A stretch of 64,000 nucleotides of DNA from Dinoroseobacter sp965279125 (GTDB lineage: Bacteria; Pseudomonadota; Alphaproteobacteria; Rhodobacterales; Rhodobacteraceae). Both the position numbers and the translations under genes were made by a program. The first letter of the stretch is position 1. The number at the start of each line of letters is the position of its first letter. Below are positions 53,346 to 62,368 of the stretch, one piece after another. Location of the stretch: NCBI GenBank assembly GCA_965279125.1, contig CBDIHL010000023.1, forward strand, positions 1-64,000, given 5' to 3'. The notes under the pieces were generated by a model. The model searched no databases. It was not told the DNA's origin and saw only the letters and a list, made by a program, of their open reading frames with translations.

Positions 53346-53702
53346 GACCTTCGCTGCACGAGCAAGCAGTCGTGGCCAAGTTAAAAAGCTGACATTTAAA
53401 CGGACTATCGATTGGAGCATTTTGGGAAGCTCTAAGTTAGTTTGCAGCCGGTAAATGCGGTTTGAAAGGTCGTCTGCAGGGCTGCAAGAGGCGATACCTT
53501 CGCATTAAGACCATTCGAACAATTTGAGAGAGCGGGTTAAATCGGTGATAAGTGCAACCCGCCGTCTTCATTTGGCTGTCGAGAGCTTTGTCCCTCGATA
53601 GAGCCATTGCTCCAAGCAATATCCAAATCATGGACATCTCAGTCCGTAATAGAGTCGGAAACGAACGTCCTTGTTTCTCAATGGGTAGCAGAAGCTCCAC
53701 CG
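53346..53702. other. Gap between the IS110-type element and nirV
   Basis: About 360 bases without a supported gene. Short frames on both strands lack ribosome sites or recognisable products. It probably contains remnants from element traffic. Confidence 0.45.
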
Positions 53703-54458
53703 CTAGATGCCCTCGAATGGGCCGTCGGCAACAAGGCGCATTCCTAAATGTGCCGGGGGTGTCCCGACGGCGCATCCACCGCGTGCCGGATCGCGGATCA
53801 GGTAGGACATGGCGGCCACGTGCTCGCCGCCTACGAAGAAGGCCGGGCAGCGAGATATATCGACCCCTTCGGATGCGCCCATGTAGCATTCTTGCGTCCA
53901 TTCCCAGACACTGCCGTCAAGGTCAGCAATGCCTTCTGGCGATATCGAAAAACTGCCCTGCGGTTTCAGGGCCCGGGGCGCTTCGCCTTCGATCAAGTAC
54001 GAAGAGGCCCAGGTCAGGGACGGGTCCGTGAACAATGGATCGGGGGCTTCGGGCAGAACTGACGCGGCCATTGCGTCCCATTCGCTTGCGGTTGGCAATC
54101 TGTAGGCTTGGTCTGTCTGGCGATTGATCCAGGCGAGGAATTCTTGTGCATCAAGATAGCTCAGGCCCGTTGCCGGCGTTTTCGCCGCGTCTTGATCCGG
54201 GCGTGCCCGCAGGCGTTGTGTGCAAGCCCCTTGATCATGGCACATGTTCCATTCGGCGATTGTCACCTCGTGACGTTGCACTTGGATTTGGGTGCCACCC
54301 TCAAGGATGACAGGCCCTTCTGCCATCTGGGGGCGGTAGCCATCGTCGGGGGCGCGGTGCAGGACCGCGCCTCCGATAAGGCCCACCACCCCAAGCCCAA
54401 ACGCGGCCAAACGAAGGGACAACTTCGGACTGGGTTTGAAGCTTGGAGTGGTCGGCAT
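53703..54458 (-). CDS. nirV: NirV-like formylglycine-generating-enzyme (SUMF1) family protein
   Basis: The 251-residue protein has an N-terminal membrane anchor (RLAAFGLGVVGLIGGAVL) and a FGE-sulfatase fold: QVQRHEVTIAEWNMCHDQGACTQ, YLDAQEFLAWINRQTDQAYRLPTASEWDAMAA, GSVWEWTQECYM and HLGMRLVAD. NirV is a SUMF1-like protein of unclear role encoded next to copper nitrite reductase in many denitrifiers. It ends the paz-nirK-nirV run, 25 bases behind nirK. No catalytic Cys pair of true FGE could be confirmed. Confidence 0.85.
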   Translation of the reverse strand: MPTTPSFKPSPKLSLRLAAFGLGVVGLIGGAVLHRAPDDGYRPQMAEGPVILEGGTQIQVQRHEVTIAEWNMCHDQGACTQRLRARPDQDAAKTPATGLSYLDAQEFLAWINRQTDQAYRLPTASEWDAMAASVLPEAPDPLFTDPSLTWASSYLIEGEAPRALKPQGSFSISPEGIADLDGSVWEWTQECYMGASEGVDISRCPAFFVGGEHVAAMSYLIRDPARGGCAVGTPPAHLGMRLVADGPFEGI

Positions 54459-54483
54459 GATATCGTCCTTTGCGTGCTAAGGG

Positions 54484-55701
54484 CTAAGTCGAGAATTCCC
54501 GCGGTGCGACGACCTGTTCCATCAGGTTATTGTCCCACTCGCCCTCGACGACGAAGTGTGCGGTGGCCCCCAGCAGGACGCCCTCGATCAAGTTGTGGTT
54601 CACATAAGCGTACACGCCGGGTTGCTCGAATGTGTACATCGCGGCCACGGCACTGCCACCGCGCACGAACCATGTTTCCATGTCCCGCAAGGGTGCATCT
54701 GTGAACGACGATTCCCAAACATAGGAGCCGTGTCCACCGATCAGGTGTGGGCGTGAATCCCGGTTGGCCTGGTTGTGGATCATTAAGACCGTCTCACCGA
54801 CTTTGGATTTCAAGGCATGCTCACCGGTGAGGGCACCGACTGCCCCGTTGAACACCGAGTGGGATGGGATCAGCCCGCGCATCGCCTCAAGGCTGTCGGA
54901 ATAGTCGTCACCGGCCACCTCATACTGACGGTAGTCGCCGTTCTCGTCCATCGGCAGGTAGTAATCCTGCTCGCCAATATAGGCGATGCTGTCATAACGC
55001 AGCGGATTGCCGTCCTTGTCCTTCAGCCCGTCGCGCGGCAGCACCATAACGGCCCCGTTCATCCCGTGAGTTACGTGGTACGGGATCATCGCCCCGCCGG
55101 GTGCGCAGTGGTAGGTAAAGCAGCCGGGCTTTGTGGCCTTCCAACGCAGCACCGTTTCCTCGCCGGGATAGACGTGGGTCAGCCCACCGCCGCCCAACGC
55201 ACCGGTCGAGGCATGGAAGTCGATGTTGTGCTCCATCATGCTGTCAACGGGGTTGCGAAGGGTCAGTTCGACCATGTCGCCCTCGTGGCAGATGATCAGC
55301 GGACCGGGGACGGACCCATTGTAGGTCAGCGCCCAGATCGACGCGCCGGTGTCTTCATCGACGACCATCAGCCGTTCAGTGGTCTCCATTGTGACTTCCA
55401 CAATCTTCGGACCGCCTGTCGCGACCTGTTCATGCGCAGGCGCAAAAGGAGGGGCGACCAACTCTTGTTTTACGCGGGTATAGCCCGACAGGTCCGCAGG
55501 CTTCGCGTTCGAGTCTGCTTCTTGCGGATCGGCTGCGCGGTAGAGTTTTTGCGAAGTCGCGTTGATCGCATTGATCTTGGGCGCGCGGTGCATTGCCATC
55601 GTGGAGGCACCGGTCATCGCGGCGGCACCTGCCAGAACGGATCCGCGCAAGACGTTGCGGCGGCTGGTTTTCATCAGGCCTGGATTGATGAACTTGGTCA
55701 T
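54484..55701 (-). CDS. nirK: Copper-containing nitrite reductase NirK
   Basis: NirK reduces nitrite to NO in the periplasm. The 405-residue precursor has a Tat signal (SRRNVLRGSVLAGAAA). Type 1 copper ligands are His158, Cys199, His209 and Met214; type 2 ligands are His163, His198 and His369; the catalytic pair is Asp161 and His319, matching the known Asp98/His255 of the Alcaligenes enzyme. So all copper residues are present and the enzyme should be active. It lies 57 bases behind the paz gene without its own regulator box, so transcription from the paz promoter is likely. Confidence 0.97.
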   Translation of the reverse strand: MTKFINPGLMKTSRRNVLRGSVLAGAAAMTGASTMAMHRAPKINAINATSQKLYRAADPQEADSNAKPADLSGYTRVKQELVAPPFAPAHEQVATGGPKIVEVTMETTERLMVVDEDTGASIWALTYNGSVPGPLIICHEGDMVELTLRNPVDSMMEHNIDFHASTGALGGGGLTHVYPGEETVLRWKATKPGCFTYHCAPGGAMIPYHVTHGMNGAVMVLPRDGLKDKDGNPLRYDSIAYIGEQDYYLPMDENGDYRQYEVAGDDYSDSLEAMRGLIPSHSVFNGAVGALTGEHALKSKVGETVLMIHNQANRDSRPHLIGGHGSYVWESSFTDAPLRDMETWFVRGGSAVAAMYTFEQPGVYAYVNHNLIEGVLLGATAHFVVEGEWDNNLMEQVVAPREFST

Positions 55702-55758
55702 GTCTTACTCCTGTCTGTTTAGGATGTGCGCCAACCGCGTGATCGGCGCTTTATAGTG

Positions 55759-56190
55759 TCAAAGGTTAGAAAGCTGCTCTTCAAAGCGTTCCTTGGTCCG
55801 GCGCGACATACGGCCTTCGAGAAAGTCATCGGGCGCTTCAGCATCACCCACGGCAATGACCATCACCATGCCCATCCCGTAATGGGGCTTGCACATGACG
55901 CCATAGACGCCTTCGACATCGAGGGTGACTTCAACTTCTTCGTTGATCTTGCCCGCGAAGCCTTCTGCCCCATCAGGGATCATGCCTGCGACCGTTTCGG
56001 CGTTATGGCCGCGATCAACGGCGATAAACTTGATCGTGTCGCCGGGCTGCGCCTGCACGAAGGACGGCTCGAACACCATGCGTTCGCGGTCGCTGCCCAC
56101 ATTGAGCATCTGAACCTCGATGGTGTCGGCGAAGGCGGCGCTGCCAAGAAGGGCTGCAAAGGCCAGTCCGGTTGTGAAGCTGCGGATCAT
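55759..56190 (-). CDS. Pseudoazurin
   Basis: A 143-residue blue copper protein with a signal peptide (MIRSFTTGLAFAALLGSAAFA). It has cupredoxin strands and the type 1 copper ligands His62, Cys100, His103 and Met108 (GVMCKPHYGMGMVMV). Pseudoazurin passes electrons from the bc1 complex to NirK in the periplasm. It lies upstream of nirK on the same strand and is preceded by a TTG-N8-CAA box at 56257-56270. Confidence 0.95.
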   Translation of the reverse strand: MIRSFTTGLAFAALLGSAAFADTIEVQMLNVGSDRERMVFEPSFVQAQPGDTIKFIAVDRGHNAETVAGMIPDGAEGFAGKINEEVEVTLDVEGVYGVMCKPHYGMGMVMVIAVGDAEAPDDFLEGRMSRRTKERFEEQLSNL

Positions 56191-56256
56191 TGTATCGTTC
56201 CTTTCTGATCGCTTGAGTGCTTGACCTGAAAGATATCGATTCGAGGGACCGAAACG

Positions 56257-56270
56257 TTGCGCTGGATCAA
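56257..56270 (-). promoter_or_regulatory. FNR/NnrR-type box before pseudoazurin-nirK-nirV
   Basis: On the minus strand the site reads TTGATCCAGCGCAA: an FNR-like TTGAT half and an NnrR-like CGCAA half, spaced TTG-N8-CAA. It lies 67 bases before the pseudoazurin start and 84 bases before the divergent nnrR start. Confidence 0.7.
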
Positions 56271-56353
56271 ACTTGGAAAAAGAAACATCTGAGAGTCGCA
56301 TTTAGCGTGCAGAATAGTAGCAACTGTCGCGCAGCTATGGCACACCCCGTCTC

Positions 56354-57076
56354 ATGACGGACCTGTCGCCCCGAAAAACACTGCCACGGCTTGATGAAAG
56401 CTTACTGACGCATTTGCCGCCCTTCTCGAAGCTGGAGAAGCGCCAGATCAGGCATGTCCTGGATCAAGCGACCTCGCGGCGTTACGCGGAAGGCGTTGCG
56501 ATCTTTGAGGAAGGCCAAACAGCCGACCGCTTCTACATGTTACTCGACGGCTATGTTCGTGTTGTGCGGATTACGCCTGGTGGCGAACAGGTCACGGCGC
56601 TTCATATCCCGTCTGGACAGCTGATGGGGATCGCGAAGGCCCTTGCGCGCGACACCTATCCCGCCACGGCGATCACCGCGACGGAGTCGATCGCATTGAG
56701 TTGGCCCATGCATCTGTGGGACGGCTTCATAGCGGACTTTGACGGCTTTGCGACGGAGACCCACAAAACGGTCGGGCACCGTGTGGGCGAAATGAACAAC
56801 CGCATCGTTGAGCTGGCGACCCAACAGGTCGAACAGCGCGTCGCCAATGCTCTGCTGCGGCTTATCAATCAGACGGGCCGCAAGGTCGAAGGTGGCATCG
56901 AGATTGATTTTCCGATCACGCGTCAGGATCTGTCTGAGCTGACCGCAACCACGCTTCACACCGTCAGCAGGTTGCTCAGCGCGTGGGAAAAGCGCGGGCT
57001 TGTGGCCAGCAAGCGCAAGCGCATCACCGTTTGCGATCCTCACGCCTTGGTCGAGCTGAGCGTTGAGAAGACCTAG
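56354..57076 (+). CDS. nnrR: Crp/Fnr-family nitric-oxide-responsive regulator NnrR
   Basis: The 240-residue protein has a cyclic-nucleotide-binding-like sensor domain (YAEGVAIFEEGQTADRFYMLLDGYVRVVR) and a C-terminal helix-turn-helix, ITRQDLSELTATTLHTVSRLLSAWEKRG. It has no N-terminal cysteine cluster, so it is not a FNR oxygen sensor; the TTLHTVSR recognition helix and the position between the nir and nor genes fit NnrR/DnrR, which switches these genes on when NO is present. Confidence 0.92.
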   Translation: MTDLSPRKTLPRLDESLLTHLPPFSKLEKRQIRHVLDQATSRRYAEGVAIFEEGQTADRFYMLLDGYVRVVRITPGGEQVTALHIPSGQLMGIAKALARDTYPATAITATESIALSWPMHLWDGFIADFDGFATETHKTVGHRVGEMNNRIVELATQQVEQRVANALLRLINQTGRKVEGGIEIDFPITRQDLSELTATTLHTVSRLLSAWEKRGLVASKRKRITVCDPHALVELSVEKT

Positions 57077-57100
57077 GGGCAGGATTAATGGGTCCTGACC

Positions 57101-57319
57101 TTAAGGTAAGCTGCACTTAGCGGCGTCCTGCAATTCAGACACGAACGCATCTTCATCTAAGTCATACTCGGCACATGCATCGATGATCGTGTGAAACGGA
57201 CTGATAAGACACCCCACGCAGAGCATTTTGTGTCGCAGGAAGACGGGAATTGTCTGCGGCCATTCTGCCATCAGGTCCGCCAAGGGCAAATCCGGGTCGT
57301 CTAGACGTTTGCGTCGCAT
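57101..57319 (-). CDS. DUF1858 domain protein
   Basis: The 72-residue protein runs MRRKRLDDPDLPLADLMAEW to SELQDAAKCSLP and contains RHKMLCVGCLISPFHTI, the Cys-X2-Cys of DUF1858 proteins, often annotated as hybrid-cluster-linked disulfide oxidoreductases. A GGGAGAGG site precedes ATG 57319. It is divergent from norC and shares the gap with the NnrR box at 57367-57380, so it may be co-induced with nor genes. A longer frame upstream is antisense to norC. Confidence 0.8.
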   Translation of the reverse strand: MRRKRLDDPDLPLADLMAEWPQTIPVFLRHKMLCVGCLISPFHTIIDACAEYDLDEDAFVSELQDAAKCSLP

Positions 57320-57366
57320 AGTCCTCTCCCTTTTCAACCAAGCTACTGCGCCAATCGCTTCAAACA

Positions 57367-57380
57367 TTGCGCTGGCGCAA
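57367..57380. promoter_or_regulatory. NnrR box before norC
   Basis: TTGCGCTGGCGCAA is a near-perfect palindrome (TTGCGC/GCGCAA) of the NnrR type, 60 bases before norC and 48 before the divergent DUF1858 gene. Confidence 0.8.
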
Positions 57381-57439
57381 ACTTCGCGCACGCCCGCGCC
57401 CCTAGAAATGGCCATCCCGAGTTCAAGGAGGCCGAACGC

Positions 57440-57892
57440 ATGGCTGAAATTCTGACCAAATCGCGGGCGCGAAACATCTTCTACGGAGGCTCGATTTTCT
57501 TTGTCGTGGTCTTCATAGGGATGACCGTCCATTCCCATAGATACGTCGTGAACGTCTCGACCGCAGGTATGCCGCTGAGCGAGGCCGTGGTTCACGGCAA
57601 GCATGTCTGGGAGCGTCATTCCTGCATCAACTGCCACAGCTTGCATGGCGAAGGCGCGTATTTCGCACCCGAGGTCGGCAATGTGATGACCCGTTGGGGT
57701 GTGCAGGACGATCCCGAGGTCGCTTATGACGTGCTGCGGGCCTGGATCGAAAGCCAGCCCAGCGGCATTGAAGGGCGCCGCCAAATGCCTCGCTACGACC
57801 TGACCGAAGAGGACATTCGCGGCCTCGCGGAATTCCTACGCTGGGCCGATCAAACAGACACGCAGGGCTGGCCGCCCAACGACGCCGGATAA
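57440..57892 (+). CDS. norC: Nitric oxide reductase cytochrome c subunit NorC
   Basis: The 150-residue protein has an N-terminal membrane anchor (FYGGSIFFVVVFIGMTV). Its c-type haem motif is Cys62-Ile-Asn-Cys65-His66 and a likely axial Met116 lies in RRQMPRYDL. NorC receives electrons in the periplasm and passes them to NorB. A GGAGG site precedes ATG 57440. It opens the norCBQD run. Confidence 0.97.
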   Translation: MAEILTKSRARNIFYGGSIFFVVVFIGMTVHSHRYVVNVSTAGMPLSEAVVHGKHVWERHSCINCHSLHGEGAYFAPEVGNVMTRWGVQDDPEVAYDVLRAWIESQPSGIEGRRQMPRYDLTEEDIRGLAEFLRWADQTDTQGWPPNDAG

Positions 57893-57905
57893 GGAGGGCG
57901 CACAG

Positions 57906-59255
57906 ATGAAATATCAATCGCAAAGGGTGGCATACTGGTACTTCCTGGCCGCCATGGCGCTGTTCGGCATTCAGGTGCTGGGCGGTTTGGTGGCAGGCTG
58001 GATCTATGTCTCGCCCAATTTTCTTTCGGAAATCCTGCCGTTCAACGTGATCCGTATGATCCACACGAACGCGCTGATTGTCTGGCTGCTGCTGGGCTTC
58101 TTCGGCGCGGCTTACTTTCTGATCCCCGAGGAGTCAGAGCGCGAGATTTACTCGCCCAAGCTGGCTTATATCCAACTTATCATCCTGCTTGTGGGCACGC
58201 TGGGGGCCGTTGGGTCCTATCTCGTCGGCATCCATGGCGGGCGTGAGTTCTTGGAACAACCGCTCTGGGTCAAGTTCGGCATTCTCGTTGCCGCGCTGAT
58301 CTTCTTGTTCAACATCTCGATGACCGTGCTTGCGGGCAAGAAAACCGCGATCACCAATGTGTTGTTGATGGGCCTTTGGTTGCTGTCGCTGTTGTGGGTC
58401 TTTGCCTTCATCAACCCCGACAACCTGAGCCTCGATAAGATGTACTGGTGGTTTGTCGTACACCTCTGGGTGGAAGCGACATGGGAGCTGGTTATGGCCG
58501 CAATCCTCGCCTTTCTTCTATTGAAGCTGACCGGTGTGGACCGCGAGGTGGTCGAGAAATGGCTTTATGTCATCGTCGCGACTGCACTGTTCAGCGGCAT
58601 TCTTGGCACGGGCCACCACTTCTACTGGATCGGCTTGCCGGGATACTGGCAGTGGATCGGGTCGATCTTCTCAACGCTCGAAGTGATCCCGTTCTTCCTG
58701 ATGATGAGCTTCGCGTTCGTCATGGTCTGGAAAGGCAAGCGCAATCACCCCAACAAGGCAGCCCTCTTGTGGTCGCTGGGGTCCAGCACTGTGGCCTTCT
58801 TTGGGGCAGGCGTCTGGGGCTTCCTGCACACGTTGCACGGCGTCAATTTCTACAGCCACGGCACACAGATCACTGCAGCGCACGGCCACCTAGCCTTCTA
58901 CGGCGCTTACGTGGCTCTGAACCTCGCAATCTTCACTTATGCGATGCCACTGCTGCGGGAACGTGCGCCTTATAACCAAGTACTCAACATGGCCTCGTTC
59001 TGGCTGATGACGGGCGGTATGGCGTTCATGACCTTCGTGCTGACCTTTGCCGGAACGATCCAGACGCATATGCAGCGCGTGATTGGCGACTACTACATGA
59101 CGGTCCAGGACGACCTTGCGGTCTTCTACCTGATGCGCTTCGGCGCGGGGGCTGCGGTGGTGATCGGCGCGCTGTTGTTCATCTATTCGCTTCTGGTGGT
59201 GCGCAAGTCCGAAATCATCGAACCCGGTCCTGCCAACCCTGTTCCGGGAGAATAA
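57906..59255 (+). CDS. norB: Nitric oxide reductase large subunit NorB
   Basis: The 449-residue protein has about 12 transmembrane helices and the haem-copper-oxidase-like histidines: IHTNALIVW, VHLWVEATWELV, GTGHHFYWIG and HGHLAFYG. With NorC it reduces two NO to N2O in the inner membrane. Length and motifs are those of cytochrome-c-dependent cNOR. It is 13 bases behind norC. Confidence 0.97.
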   Translation: MKYQSQRVAYWYFLAAMALFGIQVLGGLVAGWIYVSPNFLSEILPFNVIRMIHTNALIVWLLLGFFGAAYFLIPEESEREIYSPKLAYIQLIILLVGTLGAVGSYLVGIHGGREFLEQPLWVKFGILVAALIFLFNISMTVLAGKKTAITNVLLMGLWLLSLLWVFAFINPDNLSLDKMYWWFVVHLWVEATWELVMAAILAFLLLKLTGVDREVVEKWLYVIVATALFSGILGTGHHFYWIGLPGYWQWIGSIFSTLEVIPFFLMMSFAFVMVWKGKRNHPNKAALLWSLGSSTVAFFGAGVWGFLHTLHGVNFYSHGTQITAAHGHLAFYGAYVALNLAIFTYAMPLLRERAPYNQVLNMASFWLMTGGMAFMTFVLTFAGTIQTHMQRVIGDYYMTVQDDLAVFYLMRFGAGAAVVIGALLFIYSLLVVRKSEIIEPGPANPVPGE

Positions 59256-59258
59256 GCC

Positions 59259-60053
59259 ATGAACATGCAAAATACGCCGACCCTGCCGTTCTACCAACCC
59301 ACGGGACGCGAATGCGACCTGTTCGAGACGGCCCATGACAACGGTTTGCCCCTTCTTTTGAAGGGGCCGACCGGCTGCGGCAAAACCCGCTTCGTCGAGC
59401 ACATGGCGGCAAAGCTGGGCAAGCCGCTTCATACCGTCGCCTGCCATGATGACCTGTCGGCGGCGGATCTGATCGGGCGCTATCTGCTGAAGGGCGGCGA
59501 GACGGTCTGGGTGGATGGCCCTTTGACCCGCGCGGTGCGCGAAGGTGGCATTTGCTACCTCGATGAGGTCGTCGAGGCGCGCAAGGACGTCACCGTCGTG
59601 TTGCACCCACTGACCGACACGCGGCGCACGCTGATGATCGACCGGACGGGCGAGGAGCTGGTTGCTCCGAAAGGCTTCATGTTGGTGGCCAGCTACAACC
59701 CCGGCTATCAGAATGTGCTGAAACGGTTGAAGCCCTCGACACGGCAGCGGTTCCTGTCGATCTCGTTCGACTTTCCGCAGCCGGAAACCGAGATTGCGGT
59801 GGTCGCCAGCGAAAGCCGCCTTGAGCCGGGGCGCGTCGCACCGCTTGTGCGCTTGGCGGGTCATATTCGCAAGCTGAGCGGTATGGATCTGGAGGAAGGC
59901 GTCTCGACCCGTCTGCTGATCTACGCGGCGACCTTGATGGCCGGTGGCATGGGTGTGGACCAAGCCCTTGAGGCCGCGATCATCGAGCCGCTGAGCGATG
60001 AGCCGGACGTGCAGCAATCGCTGCGCGACCTTGTCAGCACCATCTACGGATAA
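59259..60053 (+). CDS. norQ: NorQ, MoxR-type AAA ATPase
   Basis: The 264-residue protein has Walker A LLKGPTGCGKTRFVEHM, a Walker B-like GGICYLDEVVEARKD and sensor LVASYNPGYQNVLKRLKPSTRQRF. NorQ with NorD inserts or activates the non-haem iron centre of NorB. It starts three bases after the norB stop. Confidence 0.95.
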   Translation: MNMQNTPTLPFYQPTGRECDLFETAHDNGLPLLLKGPTGCGKTRFVEHMAAKLGKPLHTVACHDDLSAADLIGRYLLKGGETVWVDGPLTRAVREGGICYLDEVVEARKDVTVVLHPLTDTRRTLMIDRTGEELVAPKGFMLVASYNPGYQNVLKRLKPSTRQRFLSISFDFPQPETEIAVVASESRLEPGRVAPLVRLAGHIRKLSGMDLEEGVSTRLLIYAATLMAGGMGVDQALEAAIIEPLSDEPDVQQSLRDLVSTIYG

Positions 60054-60058
60054 GCGCC

Positions 60059-61948
60059 ATGCATCTGCTCGACTTGATGGAACCCGAAGAAACCGTTGGC
60101 AATCTTTGGCACGACATGGCCAGCGGGATCGGTGCGGGCCAGACCTTTCCCGAGGCGGCTGTCACGCTCGCCTCGGTTCGGCCCAGCCTCGCGGTCTTGT
60201 TTCGTGCCCTTGGCGGTGCGCCGGGCGTCGAGTTGGGCGAGGTTGCCCTGACCCCGGTCGCGCACCGCCAAGTTCTCCAACGCAAACTTGGCACCGCGCG
60301 CGACCGCGAATGGGTCGCCCGGTTTGACGATGAAAAGCTATTGTTACCCCCGGTCATGGATCTTTTCTCCGAGCGGGATTTGAACCGCGCCGCGTATTTC
60401 TGGCTGACCGCTTTGGCCACACAAGTGACCGTGGCGGACCTAAACTTGCCGGACGCCAGACCTGCGCGGGACTGCGTTTACATCCAGGCAAATGCGGCGG
60501 CGTCGGACAAGGTCTATGAGGCCTGTCCGGGTCTGCGCGACCGCTACCTCGCTATGGCGGCCTGTTGTGCCCAGACGCGGACGATGCTGCACCGCGCACC
60601 GCATGAAGCCGCGCTAGAACAAGCAATCCGTGACCAGCTGGGCGGGACTTCTCCCGCGCCGCTCGCGGAAGAGCCGCCCAATAAAGGTTACATGCCCTGC
60701 GCCCCCGTTCCAATTTGGCTGCGCTTTGAGCGCCCCGGACAGGGCGGCATCGCCGCACAGGACGCCGAGACGGACGCGGTAGCACCGCCCCCGACCACAG
60801 CCGTGAGCACGCGGAAACTGGGCGAGCGCAAGGATCAGGACCAGCACAATCGCAAGGACAGCTTTATCCTGCACCGGTTCGAGTCGATCCTGTCTTGGGT
60901 CGAGTCGATGAATATCAACCGCAGCGTTGATGACGATGATGACGAAAACGCCCAGAAGGCCGCAGACGATCAGGACCGCATCACCCTGTCCAAGCAGGAT
61001 CGCAAGATTGCCACGCGCCTGCGCCTACATCTGGACCTGTCGCCCGCCGATGCCGATCACGAGGCGCTCGCGGGCACCCACACCTATGCCGAATGGAACC
61101 ACCGCAGCCGCAGCTATATGGCGGATCACTGCCGCGTGCTGGATGCGCCCGCACAGCCCGGCGAGACTGTGTTCGTGCCCAACGACAAATACGTCCGCGA
61201 GGTCCGCCGTCAGTTCGAAGCGCTGCGCCCGCGCCGGATCCTGCAACCGCGCCAGATAGATGGACAAGAGCTTGATCTGGATGCCGTGCTGACCGCGCGC
61301 GCCGATATGATCGCAACCGGGTCCGGGTCTGACCGCATTTGGCAGGCCGCACGACAACTGGATCGCGATGTGTCCGTCGCGTTCCTGATCGACACGTCCC
61401 GCTCGACCGAGGCCGCGATTGGCGACACCTCGGTCATTGATGTGGCGCGCGATACGATGGCCGCGCTGGCCGCCGGGATTGACGCGGCGGGCGACAGACT
61501 GGGCATCTGGGGGTTTTCCTCGCTGCGACGTGACCGTGTGTTTTTGACCCGGTGCAAGGATTTCGGCACGCGTATGTCGCCAGAGATCACCGCCAATATA
61601 GGCGCGCTGAAGCCGGGCCATTATACACGGCTGGGGGCTGCTATACGCCATGTCAGCGCACAACTGGCGCAAGAGCCTTCATCCCGCAAATTGTTGATCG
61701 TATTGACCGATGGCAAGCCCAACGATCTGGACCACTATGAGGGGCAGCACGGGATCGAAGACAGCCACATGGCCGTGCGCGAGGCCCGCTCAGCACAGCA
61801 AAGCCTGCATGGCATAATCATTGATGAAGATGGCCAAGACTGGTTTGCCCGTATCTTCGGGCGTGGTGGTTTCACGCTGCTGCCCAACCCGGAACGGCTG
61901 TCACGGGCCTTGCCGGACATTTACCGCACACTGACACAGGAGACCTGA
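60059..61948 (+). CDS. norD: NorD, von Willebrand factor A domain maturation protein
   Basis: The 629-residue soluble protein has a C-terminal VWA domain with a MIDAS motif (VAFLIDTSRSTEAAI) and the later LLIVLTDGKPNDLD. A central acidic stretch (DDDDENAQKAADDQD) and the N-terminal helical half match NorD. It pairs with NorQ in NOR maturation. Confidence 0.94.
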   Translation: MHLLDLMEPEETVGNLWHDMASGIGAGQTFPEAAVTLASVRPSLAVLFRALGGAPGVELGEVALTPVAHRQVLQRKLGTARDREWVARFDDEKLLLPPVMDLFSERDLNRAAYFWLTALATQVTVADLNLPDARPARDCVYIQANAAASDKVYEACPGLRDRYLAMAACCAQTRTMLHRAPHEAALEQAIRDQLGGTSPAPLAEEPPNKGYMPCAPVPIWLRFERPGQGGIAAQDAETDAVAPPPTTAVSTRKLGERKDQDQHNRKDSFILHRFESILSWVESMNINRSVDDDDDENAQKAADDQDRITLSKQDRKIATRLRLHLDLSPADADHEALAGTHTYAEWNHRSRSYMADHCRVLDAPAQPGETVFVPNDKYVREVRRQFEALRPRRILQPRQIDGQELDLDAVLTARADMIATGSGSDRIWQAARQLDRDVSVAFLIDTSRSTEAAIGDTSVIDVARDTMAALAAGIDAAGDRLGIWGFSSLRRDRVFLTRCKDFGTRMSPEITANIGALKPGHYTRLGAAIRHVSAQLAQEPSSRKLLIVLTDGKPNDLDHYEGQHGIEDSHMAVREARSAQQSLHGIIIDEDGQDWFARIFGRGGFTLLPNPERLSRALPDIYRTLTQET

Positions 61949-61949
61949 T

Positions 61950-62126
61950 ATGCGTATCGCCACCACCTTCCTCGCCATGATCCTCGCCACACCCGCCTTG
62001 TCCGAGGCCTATGACAGGCCCATTCCGCAGGCCCAATCGGCAACGGCAGAATTCTGGTATGCGCTTGCGTGCCTTGCTCTGATCGCGGCCATGGTCGGGG
62101 TCCAGCGGCTGGTTGCGCGCAGATGA
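61950..62126 (+). CDS. Small single-pass membrane protein in the nor operon (NnrT-like?)
   Basis: The 58-residue protein has a signal-like start (MRIATTFLAMILATPALS), a short periplasmic part (EAYDRPIPQAQSATAE) and one hydrophobic segment (FWYALACLALIAAMVGVQRL). It starts one base after the norD stop, and its stop overlaps the next gene by four bases. The layout recalls the small proteins NnrT or NorF in related denitrifiers, but I cannot assign it. Confidence 0.6.
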   Translation: MRIATTFLAMILATPALSEAYDRPIPQAQSATAEFWYALACLALIAAMVGVQRLVARR

Positions 62127-62368
62127 CGCGCGCCGGTTGGTCCACAGGCCAAATCGCTTGCGCGCTCTATCCATTCGGGGCGGGGGCCGCAGCGGTCAAT
62201 GTGTTCTTTGCCTCGCTGATTTTTAGCTGGGTGGGATTGCCTGTGGCCTCGACAGCGTGGTCAATCTCGCTTGGGTGTCTCGTGGGCATGCCCGCAACTT
62301 GGTATTTTGCAAGACATATCAGACACCTGATGGATGTTGCCGACGGAAGGCCGGGACATGAAGATTGA
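62123..62368 (+). CDS. Small membrane protein in the nor operon
   Basis: The 81-residue protein starts MTRAGWSTGQIACALYPFGA at an ATGA overlap and has two hydrophobic stretches (GAAAVNVFFASLIFSWVGLP and STAWSISLGCLVGMPATWYF), ending in a charged tail. I do not recognise the family. Placement between norD and nnrS suggests a role in NOR or nitrite reductase assembly. Confidence 0.6.
   Translation: MTRAGWSTGQIACALYPFGAGAAAVNVFFASLIFSWVGLPVASTAWSISLGCLVGMPATWYFARHIRHLMDVADGRPGHED

Noticed and set aside
53437..53901. 154-codon minus-strand frame
   Set aside because: It overlaps nirV in another frame and has no recognisable product.
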